This document shows, in pieces, positions 1 through 9,826 of a stretch of DNA of 64,000 nucleotides (positions within the stretch are counted from its first letter, which is position 1; every line of letters starts with the position of its first letter). A program made the position numbers and the translations under genes. The stretch is from Rubripirellula tenax (GTDB lineage: Bacteria > Planctomycetota > Planctomycetia > Pirellulales > Pirellulaceae), in contig NZ_SJPW01000004.1 in NCBI RefSeq assembly GCF_007860125.1, forward strand, positions 218,372 through 282,371. Direction: 5' to 3'. The notes under the pieces were generated by a model that was not told the DNA's origin, searched no databases, and was given only the letters and a program-made list of their open reading frames with translations.

Positions 1-728
1 TCCCCCATGCGAAAATACGTATTATCAGCGGTGATCTGATGGACAAACGGAAGTGAGGGCACGTTTCGGGCACCCAGTTTGAGATCAAGTAGCCAGACTC
101 TTGAGTCCGAGGCAATTACGGCAAAATCACAGGGCATCAGCCCGATTCCATGCAGTCGCAGCGTACTTGGATGATCACTGCCGACTACCGTTACGGGCCG
201 GCTAAGCTTTTTCTGGATCGTCCTATCTCCCCATGCGAACGTCAGCTCGGTTTCGCCAAGCGGATTACCACCGTGCAGCGGATAATTTTCCGGGGCCGCT
301 GTGCGGGGAGGGTCGTTGCCGAACCTTGAGGGCGACGCTTCGTGTAGGCACTGAATTCGGTGGCGCCCCACCAATAGCTCCAATTCGGGTCGCATGATCC
401 CCCACCTGGAAAAGGCGAGCGCACAAAGCGGCCAAGCTTCGATAAACGAGCCGAAGCAACATGCCAAATAAGCAACGTCCGGTACCCGACCACCGGGAAT
501 GCGTATTCCACAGGTGGGGTGTCCTCCAATCAGAACAAACGGTGCCTCCGGCTCGACAACGCAGGAACCTTCCGACGTCTGCAAGGAAGGAGCGATCGTG
601 AACCGCCAACGGGAGTAGTTCCAGTAAGGCTGAGCTTCTTCGATTGACCTGAAACCGCGTACGGCCTGGTTATGAATTGACGGAGAAGCCACGCAAATTC
701 GCTTGGGGGTGAGAGAAATCCGGTTCAT
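1..728 (-). CDS. FHA-like domain protein, 5' part only (runs off left edge)
   Basis: A continuous minus-strand frame of 242 codons runs from an ATG at 728 to the window edge without a stop. The peptide begins MNRISLTPKRICVAS. Two stretches look like forkhead-associated beta-sandwich cores: one around VLIGGHPTCGIRIPGG (about residues 64-79) and one around VTVVGSDHPSTLRLHG and FAVIASDSRVWLLDL (about 179-210). The canonical FHA Gly-Arg and Ser...His phosphothreonine-binding residues are not obvious, so binding may be lost or altered. The frame stays open upstream of 728 to a TAG at about 850, so an alternative TTG or CTG start between 728 and 790 is possible. The gene is divergent from the exosortase locus. 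That it is a real gene is fairly sure; the FHA assignment is a guess from pattern. Confidence 0.62.
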   Translation of the reverse strand, partial: MNRISLTPKRICVASPSIHNQAVRGFRSIEEAQPYWNYSRWRFTIAPSLQTSEGSCVVEPEAPFVLIGGHPTCGIRIPGGRVPDVAYLACCFGSFIEAWPLCALAFSRWGIMRPELELLVGRHRIQCLHEASPSRFGNDPPRTAAPENYPLHGGNPLGETELTFAWGDRTIQKKLSRPVTVVGSDHPSTLRLHGIGLMPCDFAVIASDSRVWLLDLKLGARNVPSLPFVHQITADNTYFRMG

Positions 729-796
729 GTACCCACTGAACTCGCGATTGTAGGAAACTCTCGCAAGCACTGCCAGCAAATGGAACGCTCGATCGT

Positions 797-810
797 GGGG
801 CGAAAGCCCC
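797..810. repeat. GGGGC-GAAA-GCCCC hairpin
   Basis: A perfect 5-bp GC stem (797-801 with 806-810) is closed by a GAAA tetraloop, a GNRA class loop that is unusually stable in RNA. It sits just upstream of the FHA-like gene start on the minus strand, or inside a longer version of that gene if a more upstream start is used. No T-tract follows on either strand, so it is not a standard terminator. Confidence 0.5.
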
Positions 811-1213
811 CAATGTTGAAAGATTCGATCAAAGGACCCACCCTTATGGTTAAACTACAGACTACCATAAGAACCTACTTGGTCCATGCACTTTTATCCA
901 GGCTTCCCCAAATCGCACTGCCAAGGGAGCGTAAAGGGCCGCTAGGCGAAGGTTCCAATGGAAGCATTTAACGACATAGAAACTTTGAAATTTTCGACTA
1001 GAATTCCGCACTCACCGGACTCTGCGTAAGTTGTTCCGTCCGATTCCTATTTCGGTCCGAGGAAGCTTGCGTTGGACCCTTGACGCTTCGAGTGGCGTCG
1101 ACCAAGAATGCAGTTTCGAAGGTTCAGTGTTCAATGTCCATGCGTGCACTAGTGCCGTAAGGAAGAACCGTTTGACTTCCACCGAAGGAACTACCAGGAT
1201 GTAATCCGATCGG

Positions 1214-1231
1214 GCTGGCTTCCAAGCCAGC
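1214..1231. promoter_or_regulatory. Perfect dyad GCTGGCTT-CC-AAGCCAGC upstream of exosortase
   Basis: Two 8-base arms (1214-1221 and 1224-1231) are perfectly inverted around a 2-base centre, about 60 bases before the exosortase start. It could be a binding site for a dimeric regulator of the 40 kb locus or an RNA hairpin in the leader. The tight 2-base spacer favours a DNA operator. Function is inferred only from symmetry and position. Confidence 0.45.
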
Positions 1232-1291
1232 ACGCGTTGGGAGTGAAGCGAACCACAAACGAGAATCGGATAGGGTTGAAACTTGGCGAAC

Positions 1292-2272
1292 ATGAAACCA
1301 AAAAAGCGACGTCGCGCCGGCGGTAGTGTAAGTCGCATCAACCTGAAGGACGTGGCTGCGGCCCAACCGGCAACCCAGGTTTTGTTGCCCTTTGAATCGT
1401 GTGGTGGCGTCAAGCATTGGGTAATGTTGGCGATACCCGTTTTATTGACGGTGCTATACGCCTACTGGCCGACGTTTCTGTGGATGGAAGATGCTTGGCG
1501 GAATGAACCGGACTACTCGCACGGTTATCTCGTTCCGTTCCTAACCTTGATGTTGCTTGTTCACCGTGGTGACATGTTTCCTGGGATTCGCCCAAGTGTC
1601 AGTTACAAGGGCATTTCGTTGATTGTCCTTGCGATATTAATGCGGTTCGCAGGTCGCTTTCTGTACATGGACTTCCTTGACGCATACTCACTGCTACCAT
1701 TGATTGCCGGTGTGGTTTGGACGCTGCTTGGTTCAGCCGCGTTGAAATGGAGTCTTCCGGCGATCGGCTTCCTGTTTTTCATGATCCCGCTCCCCTACCA
1801 GGCCGAGAGTTTGCTCAGTTGGAAGTTGCAAGGCGTTGCAACATCACTAAGCACCGTGTTTTTGCGTGTGCTGGGCCAACCTGCTGTGTCGGAAGGGCAT
1901 GTAATTTGGATTGCAGACCAGCGACTTTTGGTCGAGCAAGCCTGTTCTGGCATGCGAATTTTCATCGGGGTAGCGGCGCTTGCGTACTTCTGGGCGGTGA
2001 TGGTCAAAAGGACATGGGTTGATCGGGTTGTTTTGTTGGCGTCGGTCATTCCTTTAGCGGTGTTCGTCAATGCAATTCGGATTACGGTAGTGGGGTTGCT
2101 GTACCAATGGGTGAGTGGCGAGCAGTACCGCCACGGAATTCACGATTGGTCCGGATACTTGATGATTCCGACGGCCTTTGCGCTGCTGTGGGGAGTAAAG
2201 AAATTTTGGGAGAATCTATATGGACCGGTTGAGCATTTGACCGCACGAGACTTTGTTAAATCAACGGGCTAG
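1292..2272 (+). CDS. xrtU: Exosortase (planctomycete XrtU-like)
   Basis: A polytopic membrane transpeptidase expected to cleave PEP-CTERM tails and transfer the protein to an acceptor at the cytoplasmic membrane. The 326-residue protein has about eight hydrophobic segments after a basic N-terminus (MKPKKRRR). The exosortase catalytic residues are all visible: Cys218 in EQACSGMR, Arg263 in VNAIRI and His284 in GIHDWSGY. An in-frame TTG at 1283 has a better-spaced AGGG (1272-1275) than the ATG at 1292, so translation may start three codons earlier. It is the first gene of the plus-strand polysaccharide locus, with a Wzc-like kinase next. The exosortase call is firm; the U subtype rests on the planctomycete setting and neighbours rather than on a profile search. 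Confidence 0.9.
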   Translation: MKPKKRRRAGGSVSRINLKDVAAAQPATQVLLPFESCGGVKHWVMLAIPVLLTVLYAYWPTFLWMEDAWRNEPDYSHGYLVPFLTLMLLVHRGDMFPGIRPSVSYKGISLIVLAILMRFAGRFLYMDFLDAYSLLPLIAGVVWTLLGSAALKWSLPAIGFLFFMIPLPYQAESLLSWKLQGVATSLSTVFLRVLGQPAVSEGHVIWIADQRLLVEQACSGMRIFIGVAALAYFWAVMVKRTWVDRVVLLASVIPLAVFVNAIRITVVGLLYQWVSGEQYRHGIHDWSGYLMIPTAFALLWGVKKFWENLYGPVEHLTARDFVKSTG

Positions 2273-2374
2273 GCTCCTTTGCGAAGGGGCATCCGCTCGA
2301 GAAAACATTTAACGGCTTAGACACTAAGACATTCATTCACGCACAACATTTAGCCTCGGTGTGAGGTCCAATTT

Positions 2375-4795
2375 ATGGCAACGTCTCGCAAAAAAACGAC
2401 TACCCCCAATCGCAATCCTGAAACCGGCGCTGACCGGGACCAGGCAAGGCCGAGACGAAAAGGACCGGTGATGACCGGTCCCCCTTCTCGCGCTGCAACA
2501 GACGAAACTTCGTTTGACCCTTGGATCATTTGGGTGACGTTTCGTCGCTGCTGGGCCTGGGCGATTCCTGCCGGAGCCGTGCTTGCCGGCTTGACTGCTA
2601 TGGCCGTGTTGCGAGGCTTCGTGCCACGATACGAAGCGAGTCACTTGCTTGTCGCAAACGATGAGTATGTCGTTTTCAACAATGTGATGAAGGTCAGTAA
2701 AGATTTGGCCCGAACCGAGACAGCTCTGATACTAAACCCGATTGTCCTTGATCCCGTTCTTGCTGACTCCAGCTTGCATGACGTACCAAGCTTATCGGAT
2801 CCTGCAACCGCAGAAGCGAATCTGCGGGCGAATTTGAAGATCAAAGGCGGTGGTGATCCGAAGAGCCTTGAGGTCAGGTACCAGGATACGGATCGCGACG
2901 CAGCAGCCAGGGTCTGCAACGCCGTCGTGGAGTCCTATCTACGCCAGAGAGATTCATTCGACGATGCGAGAGTCAATGATGTTGAGCGTTGGCTCGAACC
3001 TGAAATCCTGCGCTGGGAGCAAGAGGTTGAAAAACGCCAATCGCTCGTTCAAGCGCTTAGCGAGGAGGCGTTGGGTTTTTCACCCGGCCACGCTTTGGAT
3101 CGCGCTGAGAATGACACCAATGTTGCTTTGCTGACGCAGTTGCGATCGGAAATCGGTGATCTCAAGATCGAGTTGGCGATGTTTGATGCGGGTTTAGCCG
3201 ATAGCGGATTCAGTGCTGGTGGCGCAGCCAAGACTGGCCTCACTCCCGGAAGCGTTGAAGCGATTGTGGTCAAACGCGCGGAACCAAGAGAATCTCAGAT
3301 TTTAGCGGCGATTGAAAACGATTCAAAAGTCCGCGAAACGGTGCGAAAGGTTGATCGCTATCGAGCCATGATCCTGGACCTCGAAGTGAAAGACATGGTC
3401 CGCGTCAGCCGGACCTACTACAACGAATTGATTCGCAGTCTAGCTGAAGCAGAGTCAAAGCTAGAGGGGATTCGACAGGAAGCTCGTCCGCGTGCGATCG
3501 CAAAGCTAGATCAGATTGCCGAAGAGCAGTACCAGCGAGATTTGGCGAATGCGGAACGGGAAATGGAATTTCAGCGGGAGCAATTGCTTGCACGCTTGAA
3601 ACAGGAGGGTCGAGAGTCAGAGCAGATGAAGGAAGCCCGCGCCGCAGCGGTGCGGATGGAGCATGACGCACAGAGAAAAGTAATTGCTTCCAGACTTGAT
3701 ATTTTGCAGTCCCAATACAGCGAAGAGCGTCAGCGACTAGAGAAGTTCGGGGGCACAACGGCTCAACTGCAATTCGCCCAGGACGAACTAGACGTGGCTT
3801 CCGGTCTTTTGAAGAAATTGCGAGACAGGGTCGCTGCAATACATACCGAACGACGGCAAGATGGTGCGGTCAGGACGTTAGCGGTGGCTCGCCCTCCTAA
3901 ATCACCAATCGAAACGGCGCCCTATAAGAAATTAGCGATGGTATCTTCGGTTGCGTTTCTTATCCCGTTCCTTATTGGACTTGCGTTTGAGTATCGCGTT
4001 CAGCGTGTGACCGATGCTTCTTCGTTTTCCAAGGCGGGCGACATGGTTCCGATCATGGGAGAGGTTGCAAGGCTTCCTACTGGATCCAGATCACAAAAAC
4101 GGCGGCGGGTTTTCGAAGAGAGTATCGACACCCTCCGCGCCAACCTATTTCTTTCAATGGACACGAACAAAACTCGCTCAATCGCGGTCGTCAGTGGAAT
4201 GTCGGGAGAAGGGAAAAGTAGCGTGTCGTCGCAACTGGCGCTTTCGATTGCCAAAGCGACGGGCGGGACCGTACTTCTGGTTGACGGGGACTTACGTTGC
4301 CCTGATCAACATGAGATTTTCGGCTTGGAGATGGGCGTCGGTTTCGCTGGCGTGCTCGCCGGTAAAGCGACACTTGCTGAAGCCGTTGATACGAGCCTGG
4401 GCGGATTGATCCACGTTCTGCCCGCTGGACGCTTGACCGCCAGCCCGCATCGATTGGTCAGCCCGTCTGGTATCAGAGACTTTATCGACGATGCGCTATC
4501 ACAGTACAGTTACGTTGTGATGGACACCGCCCCCGTTTTATCAGCAGGTGAAACGCTTGCTGTGGCATCAGCGGTTGATGCGACGTTGATATGTGTCATG
4601 CGAGATGTAAGTCGCATTGACAATGTGACCCGCACAACGCGCCGCCTCGAAGCGGCTGGGGCTAGCATTGCTGGCACCGTTTTTTCTGGAGTGTCCGCTC
4701 GTCAGTATTCGTATCGATACGGGGACTACGACTATGCCATCGGAGACGGATCTTTTGGCGATTCCTATCACGACGAAGAACAGGCTTCATCGTAG
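2375..4795 (+). CDS. Wzc/GumC-like polysaccharide chain-length determinant with tyrosine autokinase
   Basis: An inner-membrane polysaccharide co-polymerase with a cytoplasmic BY-kinase domain, expected to control chain length and export in a Wzx/Wzy pathway. Of 806 residues, TM1 lies near 59-80, a long periplasmic coiled-coil Wzz-type region spans about 200-490, and TM2 near 521-540. The kinase follows with Walker A MSGEGKSS (Lys614), Walker A' LLVDGDLRCPD and Walker B YVVMDTAPVL. The C-terminus has the tyrosine cluster expected for autophosphorylation (RQYSYRYGDYDYAIG). The ATG at 2375 is preceded by GAGGT at a 7-base spacing. The first 50 residues are Arg/Lys/Pro rich and probably cytoplasmic. 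Confidence 0.92.
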   Translation: MATSRKKTTTPNRNPETGADRDQARPRRKGPVMTGPPSRAATDETSFDPWIIWVTFRRCWAWAIPAGAVLAGLTAMAVLRGFVPRYEASHLLVANDEYVVFNNVMKVSKDLARTETALILNPIVLDPVLADSSLHDVPSLSDPATAEANLRANLKIKGGGDPKSLEVRYQDTDRDAAARVCNAVVESYLRQRDSFDDARVNDVERWLEPEILRWEQEVEKRQSLVQALSEEALGFSPGHALDRAENDTNVALLTQLRSEIGDLKIELAMFDAGLADSGFSAGGAAKTGLTPGSVEAIVVKRAEPRESQILAAIENDSKVRETVRKVDRYRAMILDLEVKDMVRVSRTYYNELIRSLAEAESKLEGIRQEARPRAIAKLDQIAEEQYQRDLANAEREMEFQREQLLARLKQEGRESEQMKEARAAAVRMEHDAQRKVIASRLDILQSQYSEERQRLEKFGGTTAQLQFAQDELDVASGLLKKLRDRVAAIHTERRQDGAVRTLAVARPPKSPIETAPYKKLAMVSSVAFLIPFLIGLAFEYRVQRVTDASSFSKAGDMVPIMGEVARLPTGSRSQKRRRVFEESIDTLRANLFLSMDTNKTRSIAVVSGMSGEGKSSVSSQLALSIAKATGGTVLLVDGDLRCPDQHEIFGLEMGVGFAGVLAGKATLAEAVDTSLGGLIHVLPAGRLTASPHRLVSPSGIRDFIDDALSQYSYVVMDTAPVLSAGETLAVASAVDATLICVMRDVSRIDNVTRTTRRLEAAGASIAGTVFSGVSARQYSYRYGDYDYAIGDGSFGDSYHDEEQASS

Positions 4796-4834
4796 AGTCA
4801 ATTTTTCCGCCATGGCGATTTGCAGGTCAGTCTG

Positions 4835-7800
4835 ATGAGCACCACAGGAGCGGATTGGCCGCGAAACGAATCCAAGCGATCAACCAATAGGGGACGCGCG
4901 ATTAAATCCAATAACGAGGCTACCGAACAATACAACGCTGCGCGTGAAGCTAAGCTTGAACAGCGTCGATACACGTGGAAAATCGATGCTCGTTTGCTGA
5001 TCGTTTCACTTGTAGTTTTCGCGGTTGTCGGTATCGCGGCAACTTGCTCCTACTTCTACTTCTCCGCTTCAACTGCTCAAACGTTTTTGAAGTTGGCAGA
5101 TGCGGCCGAGCAGGAAAAAGACTTTGCTGCGCAGGCAAAGTGGCTGCAACGCTACTCGTTGACCAACCCGGACGACGCGGAGGCTCCTTACCGTATGGCA
5201 GTTGCGGCCGATCGGGGCGCGACTCTCGCCATCATGCGACATGAAAGTCGTGACGAAGTTGGGCAACGCATTGATGCGTCACGCCGCGCCCTAAGCTTGG
5301 GCATCGGCCCGGTGAGCCGAAATGATCGCGATAACACAGCCGACCTGCGGCGGCGTTTGATTCGAAGACTTCTGCAATTGGGCGGTCAGTGGAATCGGGA
5401 GGTTGAGCAACAGGTCATCATGCTCAATCCGCCCGAAGATGACACGCAAGCGGTCGTCTCGACGGCCCTTTCGTTGGTCGGTCAGCTTGACAGCGGTTTC
5501 TATCAAATGCGCCGGCCGGATTCGGTGCCCAGGAACGAAAACTATTGGGGCTGGCTCTGCAATCAAAAGGTTGGTTATGTGTTGGCAACCGCCTTCGAGA
5601 AAGAGCCCAATAACGTTGACCTTGCTTCATTCATTCTGACGACGCCGGCGCGATATCCAGAGCAGTTTTCGTTTGTTGGCGACGAAGCTGGTATATCAAA
5701 AAACGTGCTAGCGGAACTGCAGACCAAGGCCACCGAAGCGTTGAAAGCGGCACCCTCAAGCCGCGCGAAACTGATCCTGAGTGACCATCTCTCGAACTCG
5801 AATCAACGCGAAGAGGCTATTGCCGTATTGCAGCAAGCCGCTGTCGACGCACAACAGCGACTCGTGCTGATGAGCAGCAAATCCGCGGCGAAGCTGATCG
5901 AAACTGCCGGCGAACCGGGATCCCTCAAAGCGGCATCCGATCTTGTGGGTGATGATCCAAAAGTGTTCATATCACCCTATATTGTCGGTCCTGGCTACTG
6001 GGACTATCTGGTCGTCTACGATTCAGCAAGAAGCACTGCGATCAAAGAACCGAAGAAGGCGCTCGAGACGCTAACTTCGCTACTTGAGCTAGAACTTCCG
6101 AGTGCGCCGCCTGACGTTGAAGAAAAGGCATATTTGCTGGCCGGTTCGCTGATGATAGCCGCTGGCCAAACCGAGCGTGCGGTTGCCTTGCTGAACAAGG
6201 GGGTGGAGCAGGTTGGCGATCAGAGTGTTGTCTTGTTGTCGGAAGTTGCCCGCGTCCAACGTCGGCTTGAAGACTTTTCGAGCCTGAAGGCTACCACCGA
6301 GAAGCTAAGGTTAGCTGTTGATAGGACCCGCGCTTCGATGGCGACCGACAAGGCCGCGCAAATGGATCAGGCGCAGCGCGTCGCCCTCGGGCGGCATATC
6401 GACTTGGGGGAGTGGACGTTAAAGGTGATGCGAGCCACTCTCGCAGAATCGAATGGCGATTCGCTTAGCGCAATGAAGCTGTTCGACGAAGCTCTGCATT
6501 CGAGTGTCGGAGTCAGTGATGTTGACCGCGTTTCCGTGGCTGAAGGCCTGGCGAAGATCCAGAGCGATCAGGGAATGTGGGACCAAGCGGCAAATTCACT
6601 CGATCAAGCCAGTCAGCTGTTCCCAGGCGACGCCCGGCTTCACATGATGGCCGCCAATGTGTGGTTGCGTGCCGGCAACAGCGAGCAAGCGTCTCGCCAC
6701 TGGCAATCGAGCAGCAAGACCCCCTCGCCATCCGTATTGATAACTCAACTGCAATCACAGCTTCAGCAGCAATTCCGACGCTTGCCCGGCCAGCGTGACT
6801 TCGATGCCATTCGACGCGAAGTTGAGCAGATACGGAAGCTCTTGAAAGCGTCTTATGAAGGCGAACTTGGAGCCGATGAGAAAGCCGCGCTTGACAAAAG
6901 TGGACGCGAAAGTTTGCTCCGCGCACTCACACTTCTTAAGGCAATTGATCTAACAATCCCTCCTGGCAATCAGGTTGCCGACACTCCCCAGTCGATTCTG
7001 AAAACGGCTACGTCGCTTGACGAGTTTGCCGCCGAACACCCAAACGATGTGCGACTTCAGTCGTTCGTCACCGAGCAACTCGCGCAACTTGGCGAGGGAG
7101 AGCTTGCAATGAAGGCTGTGGAACGGCTTGAGGAAAGTACTGGTGCAGATTCAATCGAGTCGTTGGTCGCAAAGGCAAGCGTCGTTGCTTTCGATGAACC
7201 GATTGCTGCGGCGATTCTGTTGCTTGATAGTGCATCAGAGAACGAGATCCACGAAGCTGATCTACTGCAATACGCCGCGGGCTATGCTGCCCAGGGCGGT
7301 GATAGCGAAGTCCTTTACAAAGCGCTGACCCGACTGAATCAGAAGCGACAATCGCTGTCGACCCTGTTTGGGATTGTGGCGACGTCCAAAGTTTTGCCCG
7401 AGGGCTCGGAACTGCTGGCGATCAACGGAAAGCAAGTAACGGCAGCCGAGCTGTCTGCGCATTGGCAAGAACAATTGCGTCAGCGCGAAGGCGAATCGGG
7501 GACCTATTGGCGATTCGCACGGGCGGTTGATTTGGTTGGCAAGCATTCCAATCTTGACGACGTCAATGCGAAGGATGCCCCAGCGTTGATCGAAGCACAG
7601 AAACTCGTTCGAAATGTTTTAATCAAAAGACCTCGCTGGGGTGAAGCGATTTCGCTTGACGGAACCATATTGGCCTTGCTCGGAAAACGCGATGAAGCCG
7701 TCGTGCAACTGCGACGCGGGATCGCAGCCGGTGACAATCAAATTCAGTCTCGGAACCTGCTTTGGAAGCTATTGATTCTGCTAGATCGCGGCGATGAAGC

Positions 7801-9826
7801 CGAAGCGGAGATTCGGAACACGTCGCTGGTCCACCAAGCTGATCTCGACCCCAACGCTGCGGTTCGAATCGGGTTGGCCCAAAGCCGTGGCGACTTTGAA
7901 AAAAGCATGAAATTGGCTCAGGATTCTGCCAACGAGAACCCAAATGATTTCCTTCCGCAAATGATCTTGGCGATCACGGGCACCAAAGCGATTGAGAACA
8001 CCGTTGATCAACAACGGCGGTCGGCACTGCTGGAGGTGACCCGACAAGCGATCGATCGGGCGGCGAAGCTAGCGACCAAAGAGTCCCCTCAGATTTTTGG
8101 AATGCAGCTCGAACTGGCGTTTGTCCTAAAGGACGAGAAATCGGTTTCCAAAACCATTGACGACGTGATTGCCAGCGAAATTGATGCACTGCCCAAAGCA
8201 AGGCTTTTGGCTAGAGCGTACTTCTCGAAAAAGGAGTTTGAGGCAACGCTTGAGCAATTGACGATCGCGGATCGACTGGACCCTTCGTCGAGGTCACAGT
8301 TGGATTTGGCCGATGTCTACGCAGCAATGAATCAGCCCGAAGGCGAGATTGATGCTTTGCGCAACGCCCTGCAACGCGATCCAGCGAGCCCATCGCTGCG
8401 CAATCGCTTGGCGCAAAAAATGGTTGTCTCGACCGACGGCACAAAGGTGCTTGACTGGAATGCCATCAGCGAATTGCTGTCGGGAGAGGACGCCAACAAT
8501 TCGACCAACCAGCTTATGTACGCTGTCCTGCTCGGTCGCGAAGCGGTTCGTGCTTTTGAAGCGGACAAGACGTCTACCGTGGACGGAAAACGTTTAGAAC
8601 AGTCTCAGACGATCCTACGCAACTTAATTTTAGACGATTCGGTTAGTAGCGACGACGCTCGGCGATTCCTGGCGATGTTGTTAGAAAAGATCGCGACTGT
8701 CGATAACATTACCGACAAATCACCTGCGAAGCTGGATGACGAGATTCGATCACTGTATTCGCATCTTTATGATCGCGGGTATAAGAATCCGGTCGATGTC
8801 TATCGGTATTCCCAGTATCTTCTATCGAAAAATGTCGCGGGCGATCAATCAAGACTGAAGCGGCTTGCCGACGAACTCAAGATTTCGTCGCCGGCGACGG
8901 TACAAGCTCTGAAAGTTGCTCTGCAAGTTGCAGAACGCTTGGAGCAAACGGAGCGGTACCCCACCGTTATCGGCGAGTGGGCAGATGGGGCGATCAATGC
9001 GACCGCAGGTTCCTTGACACGAACTGCCGATGCCGCGGCTATCTACTCAACCGCCGGATCAGCCATGGTGGATTTGGGCTTGGTTGCTGAGTCGGTTGTG
9101 TGGTTCGAAAAGGCATATAAAACGGATCAGCAGCGTCTCGCCACGTACGTTGTGGCACTCACACGAGTTAATAAACGACAGGAAGCGATTCGCGTTTGCT
9201 TGAAACATTTCGATGCGAATTCTGATCCCGTCTCAGCGACGTTACTGCTTGAAACACTGTTGAGCGTGAAGGATCCTCAGCGGCAACTCGAACTCGCGAA
9301 AGATAATGCCGAAGTCGTCGATCGCGCTGTTGCGATGTTCCAAGGTGACTCGCGACTGCTTGAAAGCTTCGGCACGCTTCGGATGGCACAGGGCGATTTC
9401 GAGGGAGCAGTCATTGCCTTTCAAAATGCACTCAAAAAAGATCCTTTGAGGATCCGAACGCTAAACAATTTAGCGATGGCATTTTCGGAAATTCCAGGCC
9501 GGGAATCCGAAGGCCTTGTCCATATCGAAACAGCACTCGAGCTGACCAACGACGATCCAGAACTCTTGGACACCAAGGGGGTCATCCTAATGGCTTCGGG
9601 GCGAACCGAAGATGCCGAGGCGACTTTCGAGAAGGCATTCTCTAAATCGAACGAGCCTCGGCACTTGTTCCACGTCATCGTTTCCCAATTGATCCAGGGA
9701 AAGGAAAGCCAAGCCCAATTGAACTGGGGCAAAATCGACCTTAGCAAACTAGATCCGATGGGGCTAACGCGAAGCGAACGCATCAAGCTGGAAAAGATCA
9801 AGACCAAGTTCGACACGTCACTATGA
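4835..9826 (+). CDS. Giant membrane-anchored TPR protein (1663 aa)
   Basis: An unusually large tetratricopeptide-repeat protein, probably a periplasmic scaffold of the exosortase/polysaccharide machine. One transmembrane helix near residues 50-75 follows a basic, Asn-rich N-terminus. The rest is alpha-helical repeats with TPR-type Ala/Gly/Tyr spacing; the clearest repeats are at the C-terminal end (for example LRMAQGDFEGAVIAFQNAL and LDTKGVILMASGRTEDAEA). The start at 4835 is chosen because AGGT lies 7 bases upstream; an in-frame TTG at 4820 lacks this. It lies 39 bases after the kinase gene and overlaps the EpsI-like gene by 4 bases. TPR proteins are regular members of PEP-CTERM loci, but this one is much longer than usual. 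No catalytic motif is seen. Confidence 0.85.
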   Translation: MSTTGADWPRNESKRSTNRGRAIKSNNEATEQYNAAREAKLEQRRYTWKIDARLLIVSLVVFAVVGIAATCSYFYFSASTAQTFLKLADAAEQEKDFAAQAKWLQRYSLTNPDDAEAPYRMAVAADRGATLAIMRHESRDEVGQRIDASRRALSLGIGPVSRNDRDNTADLRRRLIRRLLQLGGQWNREVEQQVIMLNPPEDDTQAVVSTALSLVGQLDSGFYQMRRPDSVPRNENYWGWLCNQKVGYVLATAFEKEPNNVDLASFILTTPARYPEQFSFVGDEAGISKNVLAELQTKATEALKAAPSSRAKLILSDHLSNSNQREEAIAVLQQAAVDAQQRLVLMSSKSAAKLIETAGEPGSLKAASDLVGDDPKVFISPYIVGPGYWDYLVVYDSARSTAIKEPKKALETLTSLLELELPSAPPDVEEKAYLLAGSLMIAAGQTERAVALLNKGVEQVGDQSVVLLSEVARVQRRLEDFSSLKATTEKLRLAVDRTRASMATDKAAQMDQAQRVALGRHIDLGEWTLKVMRATLAESNGDSLSAMKLFDEALHSSVGVSDVDRVSVAEGLAKIQSDQGMWDQAANSLDQASQLFPGDARLHMMAANVWLRAGNSEQASRHWQSSSKTPSPSVLITQLQSQLQQQFRRLPGQRDFDAIRREVEQIRKLLKASYEGELGADEKAALDKSGRESLLRALTLLKAIDLTIPPGNQVADTPQSILKTATSLDEFAAEHPNDVRLQSFVTEQLAQLGEGELAMKAVERLEESTGADSIESLVAKASVVAFDEPIAAAILLLDSASENEIHEADLLQYAAGYAAQGGDSEVLYKALTRLNQKRQSLSTLFGIVATSKVLPEGSELLAINGKQVTAAELSAHWQEQLRQREGESGTYWRFARAVDLVGKHSNLDDVNAKDAPALIEAQKLVRNVLIKRPRWGEAISLDGTILALLGKRDEAVVQLRRGIAAGDNQIQSRNLLWKLLILLDRGDEAEAEIRNTSLVHQADLDPNAAVRIGLAQSRGDFEKSMKLAQDSANENPNDFLPQMILAITGTKAIENTVDQQRRSALLEVTRQAIDRAAKLATKESPQIFGMQLELAFVLKDEKSVSKTIDDVIASEIDALPKARLLARAYFSKKEFEATLEQLTIADRLDPSSRSQLDLADVYAAMNQPEGEIDALRNALQRDPASPSLRNRLAQKMVVSTDGTKVLDWNAISELLSGEDANNSTNQLMYAVLLGREAVRAFEADKTSTVDGKRLEQSQTILRNLILDDSVSSDDARRFLAMLLEKIATVDNITDKSPAKLDDEIRSLYSHLYDRGYKNPVDVYRYSQYLLSKNVAGDQSRLKRLADELKISSPATVQALKVALQVAERLEQTERYPTVIGEWADGAINATAGSLTRTADAAAIYSTAGSAMVDLGLVAESVVWFEKAYKTDQQRLATYVVALTRVNKRQEAIRVCLKHFDANSDPVSATLLLETLLSVKDPQRQLELAKDNAEVVDRAVAMFQGDSRLLESFGTLRMAQGDFEGAVIAFQNALKKDPLRIRTLNNLAMAFSEIPGRESEGLVHIETALELTNDDPELLDTKGVILMASGRTEDAEATFEKAFSKSNEPRHLFHVIVSQLIQGKESQAQLNWGKIDLSKLDPMGLTRSERIKLEKIKTKFDTSL

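Larger units (their letters stand above)
729..1291. other. Divergent intergenic region upstream of the exosortase locus
   Basis: About 560 bases separate the FHA-like gene (minus) from the exosortase (plus). I see no convincing gene on either strand. It holds a GAAA-loop hairpin (797-810), a TTGACT hexamer at 1172-1177 with only a poor -10 (CAGGAT at 1195-1200), and a perfect 18-nt dyad at 1214-1231. Promoters for both flanking genes should lie here. Confidence 0.6.

Noticed and set aside
1012-1417. Minus-strand frames opposite the exosortase start
   Set aside because: They overlap a clear coding gene and their peptides have no domain, signal or conserved motif.
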